From assembly GCA_024639035.1 (NCBI GenBank), contig JAHEJE010000038.1:1-13645 (forward strand): a stretch of DNA of 13,645 nt, read 5' to 3'. This DNA comes from Alphaproteobacteria bacterium. GTDB lineage: Bacteria > Pseudomonadota > Alphaproteobacteria > Rhizobiales > Aestuariivirgaceae. The notes beneath the pieces are model-generated. The model had not been told where the DNA came from, searched no databases, and saw only the letters and a program-made list of their open reading frames with translations. A program made the translations under genes and the position numbers. Shown here in pieces: positions 7,494 to 13,645 of the stretch (positions are counted from its first letter, which is position 1; each line of letters begins with the position of its first letter).

Positions 7494-9418
7494 CGTGCGC
7501 CCTCGTTGAAATGGCCATAGATCGTTTGTGCCAGTGAACGGGAGATGCCGTCAACGGCTTCAAGGTCGGACAGGTTGGCGCGGGCCACCGCCCGGGCCGA
7601 ACCGAAGGCCTGCAGCAACGCTTTCTTGCGTCCCGGCCCGATGCCGGAAATCTCGTCCAGCGGGTTGGCGCCGATCGCCTTCTTGCGCCGCGCCCGATGA
7701 CTGCCGATGGCGAACCGGTGCGCCTCGTCGCGCAGCCGCTGGATGTAATACAGCACCGGATCGCGGGCTTCGAGCATGAACGGCGCCTTGTCCGGCACAT
7801 GGAAATGTTCCCGGCCCGCATCGCGATCCGGCCCCTTGGCGACGCCGACGACCGGCAGCTCCGCGACACCAAGCTCGTCAAGCGCTGCCCGCACCGTATT
7901 GAGCTGCCCGCGGCCGCCGTCGATCAGCAGCAGCTCCGGCCAGGCCGGCAGCTCATCGCCGTCAGGTTCGGTATCGGGCTGATACGGACCATGCTCGGCG
8001 ATCAGCCGCGAGAACCGCCGCTTCATCACTTCGCCCATCATCGCGAAATCGTCGCCCGCCGCGGTCTCAGGCGCCTTGATGTTGAACTTGCGGTACTGCC
8101 CCTTGATCAGACCCTCCTGGCCGGCGACCACCATCGCGCCCACCGCATGACTGCCCTGGATATGCGAATTGTCGTAAATCTCGATGCGCCGCGGCGCTCT
8201 GTCCAGATCGAACACCCGGGCCACGCCCTCCAGCAGCCGGGATTGCGAACGGGTATCGGCCAGCCGCCGGCCGAGCGCCTCGCGGGCGTTGGTCGCGGCG
8301 TGCTCGACAAGGCTCTTCTTTTCGCCCCGCCGCGGATACAGCACCTCAACCCGGCGCCCGGCCCGCGCCGACAGCGCCTCGGCGATCAGCCCGCGCTCCT
8401 CGATATCCTCGCCCAGCAGGATCGACCGCGGCAGCGGCCGGTCGTCATAGAACTGGGTAATGAACGACGACATGATCTCGGCCGGCGCATGGCTCTTGTC
8501 GATGCGCGGAAAGTAGGCCCGGTTGCCCCAGTTCTGTCCGGCCCGGAAGAAGAATACCTGAATGCAGCTTTGTCCGCCCTCGACCACCTGCCCGAAGACG
8601 TCGGCCTCTTTCACATGCTGCGGATTGATGCCCTGCTGCGAGGTCACATGGCTCAGTGCTGCAATGCGGTCGCGATAGCGCGCCGCCTGTTCGAAGTCGA
8701 GATGATCGGCCGCCGCCTCCATTTGCTGCGCCAGGTCGCCCTTGACCGTCGAGCTCTTGCCGGACAGGAACGTCTTGGCCTGGGTGACGAGTGCATCGTA
8801 GTCGTCCAGGGAAATCTCGCCGGTGCAGGGCGCCGCACAGCGCTTGATCTGGAACAGCAGGCAGGGCCGGCTGCGGTTCTCGTAGACGCTGTCCGAACAC
8901 GAGCGCAGCAGAAACGCCTTCTGCAGCGCATTGATCGTCCGGTTGACCGCGCCCGCCGAGGCGAACGGTCCGAAATAGCTGCCCTTGCGCCGGTGCGCCC
9001 CGCGATGCTTGGTGATTTGGGCCGCCTGATGATCGCCGGCGATCAGGATATAGGGAAACGACTTGTCGTCGCGCAGGATCACATTGTAGCGCGGCTTGAG
9101 CTTCTTGATCAGGTTGGCTTCCAGCAGCAGCGCCTCGGCCTCGGTCGCCGTGGTCACGAATTCCATGCTCGCCGTGTTGGCGATCATCGCCGCGATGCGG
9201 TTGGTGTGGCCGCCGAACCGGGTATAGCTCTGCACCCGGTTCTTCAGGTTGCGCGCCTTGCCGACATAGAGCACATCGCCCTCACCGTCGATCATCCGGT
9301 AGACGCCCGGCTTGCCCGGCAGGGTGCGCGCAAAGCGCCGGATCACCTCGGGCCCGCGCACCGCGCCCTCGGCATCGGCCGCGCCATCGTCGCCGTGATC
9401 CATGACCTGTTCGCTCAT
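7490..9418 (-). CDS. uvrC: Excinuclease ABC subunit C
   Basis: UvrC makes both incisions in nucleotide excision repair after UvrA and UvrB locate damage. The 642-residue product is full length. Seen in order: the GIY-YIG nuclease domain (about 33-112, with GVY at 38-40 and LYVGKARNLKNR at 50-61); four cysteines, Cys174, Cys186, Cys194 and Cys198, with the 12-8-4 spacing of the E. coli UvrC iron-sulfur ligands; the UVR domain that contacts UvrB (229-255); the RNase H-like C-terminal nuclease with Asp416 (YDNSH), Asp500 (LLLIDGGRGQL) and His567 (RDEAHRFAI); and a tandem helix-hairpin-helix region (587-636). The start at 9418 has no clear Shine-Dalgarno, and Met6 at 9403 is an alternative. It is the first gene of uvrC-pgsA-moaD, with a large inverted repeat upstream. 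Confidence 0.97.
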   Translation of the reverse strand: MSEQVMDHGDDGAADAEGAVRGPEVIRRFARTLPGKPGVYRMIDGEGDVLYVGKARNLKNRVQSYTRFGGHTNRIAAMIANTASMEFVTTATEAEALLLEANLIKKLKPRYNVILRDDKSFPYILIAGDHQAAQITKHRGAHRRKGSYFGPFASAGAVNRTINALQKAFLLRSCSDSVYENRSRPCLLFQIKRCAAPCTGEISLDDYDALVTQAKTFLSGKSSTVKGDLAQQMEAAADHLDFEQAARYRDRIAALSHVTSQQGINPQHVKEADVFGQVVEGGQSCIQVFFFRAGQNWGNRAYFPRIDKSHAPAEIMSSFITQFYDDRPLPRSILLGEDIEERGLIAEALSARAGRRVEVLYPRRGEKKSLVEHAATNAREALGRRLADTRSQSRLLEGVARVFDLDRAPRRIEIYDNSHIQGSHAVGAMVVAGQEGLIKGQYRKFNIKAPETAAGDDFAMMGEVMKRRFSRLIAEHGPYQPDTEPDGDELPAWPELLLIDGGRGQLNTVRAALDELGVAELPVVGVAKGPDRDAGREHFHVPDKAPFMLEARDPVLYYIQRLRDEAHRFAIGSHRARRKKAIGANPLDEISGIGPGRKKALLQAFGSARAVARANLSDLEAVDGISRSLAQTIYGHFNEGAR

Positions 9419-9480
9419 GGCGCAAAGATAGAGCGTTATCCCGGCACCTTCCAGAGCATTACGGCGGTTTGCCTTCTAAT

Positions 9481-9562
9481 CGGCTCCGGCCCGCTGCCCC
9501 GCCCAACCGCCCGATGCGAGGCGACCCTATGGGCGGTTGGGCGGGGGAGCGGGCCGGAGCCG
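9481..9562. repeat. 82-bp near-perfect inverted repeat between folB and uvrC
   Basis: Arms at 9481-9512 and 9531-9562 are 32 bases each and pair at 31 positions; the only mismatch is G9496 opposite G9547. The loop at 9513-9530 is 18 bases and starts GATGCGAGG. The arms are almost pure G+C (inner part CCGCCCAACCGCCC) and end at AAT/AATT flanks on the two sides. No T-run follows on either strand, so it is not a textbook intrinsic terminator. It lies in the 160-bp gap between the stop of folB and the start of uvrC, both on the minus strand, so as RNA it would separate the two transcripts or sit in the uvrC leader. Confidence 0.9.
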
Positions 9563-9578
9563 AATTCCAATAAACGCC

Positions 9579-9980
9579 CTAACGCAGCCGTTCGATCTCT
9601 ACGCCGACGCTACGCGCCTCAGCGATGATGTCCGGTTTCTCGACCCGCACCCGCACGCCGATCACCCAGTTGTTTTCCAGGCACCGGGCGGCGATCATCT
9701 CCGCCAGCGTCTCGACCAGATGCACATGGCCCGATGCGACGATCTCCTTGACCTGATCGACAACCCGTTCATAGCTCACCACGTTGGAGATATCGTCCTC
9801 GAGCGGTTCACCGCGCTCTTTGACCCGCAGGTCGATGTTGATGATGACGCGCTGGGCCTCGATCTTCTCGTGGTCATGAATGCCGAGCATTGCCCTGATC
9901 TCGAGATCGCGCACGAACACATGACGGAAGCTCTTTTGCGCATCGGCGATGCCGCGCGGCTGCCTGGGGTTGTCGTTCAT
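9579..9980 (-). CDS. folB: Dihydroneopterin aldolase
   Basis: FolB cleaves 7,8-dihydroneopterin to 6-hydroxymethyl-dihydropterin and glycolaldehyde in folate synthesis. The product is 133 residues, slightly longer than the common 120 because of an N-terminal extension of about 18 residues. Conserved parts are the substrate loop LEIRAMLGIHDHEK (26-39), QRVIINIDL (43-51), the segment with Tyr70 (NVVSYERV), LVETLAE (88-94) with Glu90, and the VEKPDII segment with the expected catalytic Lys115. An AAAGGA Shine-Dalgarno lies 5-6 bases before the ATG at 9980, supporting this start. It follows the SDR gene by 25 bases in the same orientation, so the two probably form a pterin operon. folK, often next in Rhizobiales, is absent here; a large inverted repeat and uvrC follow instead. 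Confidence 0.93.
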   Translation of the reverse strand: MNDNPRQPRGIADAQKSFRHVFVRDLEIRAMLGIHDHEKIEAQRVIINIDLRVKERGEPLEDDISNVVSYERVVDQVKEIVASGHVHLVETLAEMIAARCLENNWVIGVRVRVEKPDIIAEARSVGVEIERLR

Positions 9981-10005
9981 CGCCGTCCTTTCACCTCAGC
10001 ACCGG

Positions 10006-10773
10006 TCATTCGTTGACATCGACGATATCCGGCGTTTGCCAGACCAGATGCTGACCGCCGTCGAGCACGATCATCTGACCGGTCATCGCCGGCGCCGACA
10101 GGATGAAGCGGGCCGCATCGCAGATTTCCTGCGGGCTGGTGCCGCGGCGCAGCAGCGTCGCCTGCTTCTGGCGCACGAAATCGTCCTCGTCCATGCGCAC
10201 GTTGGGCAGCGCCGGTCCCGGTCCGATCGCGTTGACCCGAATGCGCGGCGCCAGCGCCTGGGCCAGCGTTCGCGTCACCGTCCACAGCGCCGCCTTCGAT
10301 GCCGTGTAGGAAAAGAACCGCGGGTTGAGCTTCCACACCCGCTGATCGATGACATTGATGATGTTGCCCGGCTCATCGCTGTTGAACTGCGCTGCAAACG
10401 CCTGCGACAGAAACACCGGCGCCCGCAGGTTGGTATCGAGGTGTTTCGCCCAGCTGTCCTGGGTGATCCGGCCGACCTCGTCGCGCTCGAACACCGAGGC
10501 GTTGTTGATCAGGCAATCGAGCCCGCCGAGCCCGGCGCTCGCTTGCGCGATGATTTCCTCCTGGGTGCCGTGCTGGCTGAGGTCGCCGCGCACCGTCATC
10601 GCCCGCCCGCCCCTGGCGGCGATCTCGCTGGCCAGTTCGCTGGCCTCGGCCTGCGACCGGTTGAAATGGATCGCCACCGCCCAGCCGGCCCGGGCCAGAT
10701 CGAGCGCCAGGCTGCGCCCGATGCGCCGGGCGGCCCCGGTGATCAGAACCGTTTTCGAAGTCTTGGCAGCCAT
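10006..10773 (-). CDS. SDR oxidoreductase, probable pteridine reductase (FolM/PTR1-like)
   Basis: A 255-residue NAD(P)H-dependent short-chain dehydrogenase. The cofactor motif is TGAARRIG (12-19), whose TGxxxRxG form with Arg17 is characteristic of pteridine reductases. NNAS follows at 90-93. Where ordinary SDRs have a catalytic Ser, this protein has Asp143 (INVIDQR), followed by Tyr156 and Lys160 in YTASK. The 13- and 4-residue spacings equal Asp181-Tyr194-Lys198 of PTR1, and E. coli FolM also has Asp there. The likely substrates are therefore oxidised or dihydro pterins. An AAGGG site just upstream supports the ATG at 10773; a longer frame up to 10842 adds 23 residues of non-SDR sequence. 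It precedes folB by 25 bases, which agrees with a pterin role. The family assignment is firm; the exact substrate is inference. Confidence 0.85.
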   Translation of the reverse strand: MAAKTSKTVLITGAARRIGRSLALDLARAGWAVAIHFNRSQAEASELASEIAARGGRAMTVRGDLSQHGTQEEIIAQASAGLGGLDCLINNASVFERDEVGRITQDSWAKHLDTNLRAPVFLSQAFAAQFNSDEPGNIINVIDQRVWKLNPRFFSYTASKAALWTVTRTLAQALAPRIRVNAIGPGPALPNVRMDEDDFVRQKQATLLRRGTSPQEICDAARFILSAPAMTGQMIVLDGGQHLVWQTPDIVDVNE

Positions 10774-10840
10774 TGCTTGCCCTTCAGTGGGTTGGCCGGC
10801 ATCGAGTGCCGCTAGCATGAAGCCGTATTGAGGCAGAGGC

Positions 10841-10883
10841 AAACGAAAAACGGGCCGAAGGCGATGACCTGGGGTCCTGGCCC
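10841..10883 (-). terminator. Possible intrinsic terminator after the AIM24-family gene
   Basis: On the minus strand, GGGCC (10883-10879) can pair with GGCCC (10856-10852), with a smaller GACC/GGTC pairing inside, and is followed by GTTTTTCGTTT. The stem begins at the stop codon of the AIM24 gene. The outer stem is only 5 bp around a 22-base loop, so support is moderate. It would separate this gene from the SDR-folB operon. Confidence 0.4.
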
Positions 10884-11695
10884 TAGCTGATCAGCGCCAG
10901 TTGCGGCGTCTGCTGTTTTGCCGTGCGCCGCTCCGTGCGGTCGCCAGGCGTGATGCAGCTCTGCAGCCAGACGTTTCCCGGGCCGGTCAGTCGCGCCATG
11001 CGGCCATCGACCTCGCGGTCGGCCTGGCGCCGGCCCTGGCTCGGATAGGCCGCCAGGTCGACCGTCGCCGACATCGCCGCGATGGCTGCGGCGTTGACGT
11101 CCGCGGTTTCGCCGGACAGCAGGTGCCGGTGCAGTATCTCGCCTTCCGATTGCAGGAATATCCACCCCGAGCCGTCCATCACCAGAAACTCCAGCACCCC
11201 GTAGGCATGGGTCTTGTGCCGGGTGTAGCTGTTGGCCATCACCCCTGGTCCTGCCGCCAGAAAGCTGCTGGCGCGGCACACCATGCGCCGCCCGGCACTG
11301 GCCAGATCGAAGGCACCGATGGCCCCGTTGCGGCCTTTCGACAACACCGCCCGGGCAGTTCCCGCGGACGCGCTGTTGACCATCAGTCGGGTGCTTTTCG
11401 ACAGGCTTGGCCACGGTCGAATAGAGATCTCGCTGCCGACCATCCGAGCATCGTCGAAGTCGCACAGAATGCTCTGCGACGGTTCCAGATCCAGGGTCAG
11501 ATACGGCACGCAGCCGCCGCCCAGACGGCACGCCACATCATGCTGGGCACCTGTCCGGCACTCTATAGTGTGACTCTGGCCGCTCTCGAGAACGACAAAC
11601 CCCATGGCACGAACCTGTTTGATGCTTTGAACAGCGCTGACGCCACCGGACAATAGTGGCTCTGCCCACACCCGGCGATCTTCGGATCGATTCAT
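10883..11695 (-). CDS. AIM24-family protein
   Basis: The product is 270 residues from the ATG at 11695. The C-terminal half fits the AIM24 (TIGR00266/DUF124) beta-sandwich family: a SFLAAGPGV segment, then LEFLVMDGSGWIFLQSEGEI, a HRHLLSGETADVN strand pair, and the typical RLTGPGNVWLQS close to the end. The middle segment YLTLDLEPSQSILCDFDDA resembles the family's usual start, so about 60 N-terminal residues are extra, including two cysteines (IECRTGAQHDVACRL). The start is uncertain: TTG 11710, ATG 11695 and ATG 11605 are all in frame, and the last has the better purine stretch (CAGG) and would give 240 residues. The cellular role of bacterial AIM24 proteins is not settled. There is no signal peptide or membrane segment. 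It stands alone, divergent from the lytic transglycosylase. Confidence 0.7.
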   Translation of the reverse strand: MNRSEDRRVWAEPLLSGGVSAVQSIKQVRAMGFVVLESGQSHTIECRTGAQHDVACRLGGGCVPYLTLDLEPSQSILCDFDDARMVGSEISIRPWPSLSKSTRLMVNSASAGTARAVLSKGRNGAIGAFDLASAGRRMVCRASSFLAAGPGVMANSYTRHKTHAYGVLEFLVMDGSGWIFLQSEGEILHRHLLSGETADVNAAAIAAMSATVDLAAYPSQGRRQADREVDGRMARLTGPGNVWLQSCITPGDRTERRTAKQQTPQLALIS

Positions 11696-11818
11696 GCTTA
11701 ACGCGGGCAATGGCCGCGCGCCTCATGTTGCATCGCACAAAACACCTTGAATATTCCATTCATTTGACACGATTTCGCCACCTACGGCGCGCAAAAGGCG
11801 TGCGTTTTCAATGACATC

Positions 11819-11823
11819 AGGAG
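11819..11823 (+). promoter_or_regulatory. Ribosome binding site of the lytic transglycosylase
   Basis: AGGAG lies 6 bases before the ATG at 11830, a near-ideal Shine-Dalgarno that fixes the start. It is one of the clearest in this window. Confidence 0.8.
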
Positions 11824-11829
11824 TGAATT

Positions 11830-12423
11830 ATGAAGGCAACAGCAGTTGCTTTGTCTCTTTGCGTCGGCCTGTCGATCGCTACGATCCCCGCCATCGCCGA
11901 TACCGCGAAGTCGGGCACAGAAGCATTCTCGACGCCAGCCGGCGCCAAGCCCGCGGCCCGCACCGCAAAAGCCGGGAAGGCCCGCCGCACCCGGGCCTCC
12001 GGCACCGCGAAAAGCACCGGCAAGAGGTCGGCCCGCCGCGGCAAGTACCTGGCCATGGCCCGGCAACTCAAGCCCAGCGGCCTGCCGATCGCCATGGTCG
12101 ACGCGGTCATCACCATGGAGAGCGGCTACCGCCCCAACGCCCGCGGCCGCCACGGCGAGATCGGCCTGATGCAGATCAAGCCGGCGACCGCCCGCATGGT
12201 CCGCTCGCTGACCGGTGTGCGCGGCGGCTCGCTGTCCAATCCCAGCACCAACCTGCGCATCGGCATGGCCTATCTCAACTGGTGCCGCGGCAAGGCCAAG
12301 GGCAATGTCGCCGCCACCATCGGCTGCTACAACGCCGGGCCCGGCAACATGTGGAAATGGAAGAAGTTCGCCGTCACCCGCAAGTACGTGCGCCACGTCC
12401 ATCGCCACATGGCCAGCAACTGA
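11830..12423 (+). CDS. Secreted lytic transglycosylase (SLT domain)
   Basis: A 197-residue periplasmic enzyme predicted to cleave the MurNAc-GlcNAc bond of peptidoglycan with formation of anhydroMurNAc. The signal peptide is clear, with likely cleavage after AIA at residue 23. Residues 24-72 form a Lys/Arg/Ala-rich, probably unstructured linker. The goose-lysozyme-like SLT domain follows: ITMESGYRPNA (94-104) with catalytic Glu97, GEIGLMQIKPATA (109-121), NPSTNLRIGMAYLN (137-150) and GCYNAGPG (165-172). It is a small stand-alone enzyme of the type often called soluble lytic transglycosylase-like in Rhizobiales. The very basic linker could bind anionic cell-wall polymers or DNA, which is inference. 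Its TGA stop abuts the stop of the convergent molybdenum hydroxylase gene with no gap. Confidence 0.92.
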   Translation: MKATAVALSLCVGLSIATIPAIADTAKSGTEAFSTPAGAKPAARTAKAGKARRTRASGTAKSTGKRSARRGKYLAMARQLKPSGLPIAMVDAVITMESGYRPNARGRHGEIGLMQIKPATARMVRSLTGVRGGSLSNPSTNLRIGMAYLNWCRGKAKGNVAATIGCYNAGPGNMWKWKKFAVTRKYVRHVHRHMASN

Positions 12424-13645
12424 TCAGCCCGATCGCTGTATCGCCTGCCACACCTTGAGCGGCGTCAGGGGCATGTCGATGTGCCTGACGCCGTATTGTT
12501 TCAGCCCATCCATCACCGCGTTGACGACGGCCGGCGGCGCACCTGTCGCCCCGGCCTCGCCGGCCCCCTTCACGCCCAGCGGATTGGTGGCGGTCGGTAC
12601 ATCCTCGTTGAACTGCACGTCGATGGCGCTGAGGTCGGAGGCCCGCGGCAGCGCGTAATCCATCAACGACCCGCTCAGCAACTGACCGTCATCGTCATAG
12701 ACCGCCTTTTCCAGCATCGCCTGGCCGATGCCCTGGGCCGTCCCGCCCATGACCTGGCCGGCGGCGATCATCGGGTTGACGATATTGCCGAAATCATCGA
12801 CCACGCTATAGCGCTCGATGCGGACCAGCCCGGTGTCGGGATCGATCTCCACCTCGGCAATATGCACACCGTTGGGATAACTGAACGCCTGACGCTCGAA
12901 ACGGCCGCTGGCCGTCAGGCTCGCGGGAACCTGCTGCGGCAGGTCCTCCGCCGCGCGCAAGGCGGCCTCCAGTTCCAGAATGTCGATGGTCCGGTTGGTC
13001 CCCGTCACCGAGAACAATCCGTCCTCAAAGGTAATGTCTTCCGGCCCGGCGTTGAGGACATGCGCCGCGGCGGCCATGCCCTTTTCGCGCACCCCGCCAC
13101 AGGCATTGACCAGCGCGCTGCCGACGATCTTCAGCGATCGCGAGCCGCCGTGCCCACCGCCGGAGGCCATCGCAGCGGTATCGCCCTGAACGTACCGCAC
13201 CTTGTCCGGCGCGATCCCCAGCTGGTCGCAGATGATCTGCCGGTATGCCGTTTCGTGGCCCTGACCGGTCGATGCACTGCCGACGATCATGGTCACCCCG
13301 CCATCGTCGTCGAACCGGATCTCGGCATTGTCGTTGGGCATCCCCAGGGTCACTTCGAGATAGCTGGACACCCCGAACCCGCGCACCATTCCGGCCCGCT
13401 GCGATGATGCCCTGCGCGCCGCGAAGCCGTTGTGGTCGGCCAGCGCCAGCGCCTTGTCGAGAGTGCCGGAGAAGTCGCCGCAATCGACCACCATGCCGAG
13501 CGCGGTCCGGTGCGGGAACGTCTTGATGAAGTTGCACCGCCGCAGGTCCAGCCGGTCGACCCCCAGCTCCTGCGCCGCGATATCGACCAGCCGTTCGATC
13601 ACATAGGCCGCTTCCGGGCGCCCGGCCCCGCGATAGGCATCGACC
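12424..13645 (-). CDS. Xanthine/CO dehydrogenase-family molybdopterin-binding large subunit (form II), partial
   Basis: This is the C-terminal part (406 residues, frame open to the right edge) of a molybdenum hydroxylase large subunit, normally about 770-800 residues. The first visible residues VDAYRGAGRPEAAYVIERLVD carry the AYRGAGR active-site loop typical of form II CoxL-like proteins; true aerobic CO dehydrogenases (form I) have AYxCSFR instead. Further along are the cofactor-contact segment TGQGHETAYRQI and, near the end, GAGEAGATGAPPAVVNAV, whose Glu (codon at 12558-12556) is the expected catalytic base. The substrate is therefore probably not CO and cannot be named; these proteins hydroxylate diverse N-heterocycles or aldehydes. 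The partner FAD and iron-sulfur subunits would lie right of the window. An internal GTG at 13602 is not the start, because the conserved sequence continues upstream. Confidence 0.92.
   Translation of the reverse strand, partial: VDAYRGAGRPEAAYVIERLVDIAAQELGVDRLDLRRCNFIKTFPHRTALGMVVDCGDFSGTLDKALALADHNGFAARRASSQRAGMVRGFGVSSYLEVTLGMPNDNAEIRFDDDGGVTMIVGSASTGQGHETAYRQIICDQLGIAPDKVRYVQGDTAAMASGGGHGGSRSLKIVGSALVNACGGVREKGMAAAAHVLNAGPEDITFEDGLFSVTGTNRTIDILELEAALRAAEDLPQQVPASLTASGRFERQAFSYPNGVHIAEVEIDPDTGLVRIERYSVVDDFGNIVNPMIAAGQVMGGTAQGIGQAMLEKAVYDDDGQLLSGSLMDYALPRASDLSAIDVQFNEDVPTATNPLGVKGAGEAGATGAPPAVVNAVMDGLKQYGVRHIDMPLTPLKVWQAIQRSG

Noticed and set aside
7697..9628. 643-residue open frame antisense to uvrC
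   Set aside because: Long antisense frames are expected opposite high-GC genes with strong third-position bias. The translation shows no family features, while the minus-strand frame is an unmistakable UvrC.
10774..10842. 23-residue upstream extension of the SDR gene
   Set aside because: An AAGGG site directly before the internal ATG at 10773, and a normal SDR N-terminus there, favour the shorter form.
11764..11769. Perfect TTGACA -35 hexamer upstream of the lytic transglycosylase
   Set aside because: No acceptable -10 hexamer is found 15-19 bases downstream (GC-rich sequence there), so I did not call a promoter.
12424..13645. True aerobic CO dehydrogenase (coxL form I)
   Set aside because: The visible active-site loop is AYRGAGR, not AYxCSFR, so CO oxidation is not supported.

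Overview
The window looks like ordinary chromosomal DNA from a high-GC alphaproteobacterium, most probably a member of Hyphomicrobiales (Rhizobiales). The grounds are the dnaG-rpoD pair without rpsU, the primase N-terminus with an intact CHC2 zinc motif, the acidic-insert RpoD, the uvrC-pgsA-moaD operon, and a REP-type intergenic palindrome. The genus cannot be fixed from the sequence. No phage, insertion sequence, CRISPR array, tRNA or rRNA was seen.

Layout. (1) 1-1721: the N-terminal two thirds of mtnA (minus), a small secreted protein (plus) and apt (minus). mtnA and apt are both linked to methylthioadenosine salvage. (2) 1745-2021: a leader region with a REPIN-like inverted pair of REP palindromes and a possible 17-codon ORF with a strong Shine-Dalgarno just ahead of dnaG. 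(3) 2022-6219: dnaG (primase) and rpoD (housekeeping sigma factor) on the plus strand. (4) 6220-6627: about 400 bp without a convincing gene but with several short hairpins. (5) 9418 down to 6628, minus strand: uvrC, pgsA and moaD, each overlapping the next by 4 bp. (6) 9481-9562: an 82-bp near-perfect inverted repeat between folB and uvrC. (7) 10773 down to 9579, minus strand: a pteridine-reductase-like SDR followed by folB, a small pterin/folate operon. (8) 11695 down to 10883: an AIM24-family protein. (9) 11830-12423: a secreted lytic transglycosylase (plus). (10) 12424 to the right edge, minus strand: the C-terminal half of a xanthine/CO dehydrogenase-type molybdenum hydroxylase large subunit of the form II type.

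How the genes fit together. Most are housekeeping genes: replication priming, transcription initiation, nucleotide excision repair, phosphatidylglycerol synthesis, molybdenum cofactor synthesis, folate/pterin synthesis and purine/methionine salvage. MoaD supplies sulfur for the molybdopterin cofactor that a hydroxylase such as the right-edge gene needs, although the two are not in one operon. The SDR carries the Asp-Tyr-Lys catalytic pattern of PTR1/FolM pteridine reductases, which fits its pairing with folB.

I did not find evidence for a novel multi-gene system. The least explained parts are non-coding: the 82-bp inverted repeat, the REPIN and short ORF before dnaG, and the hairpin-rich gap after rpoD. 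Among the proteins they are the small secreted protein and the AIM24 protein.
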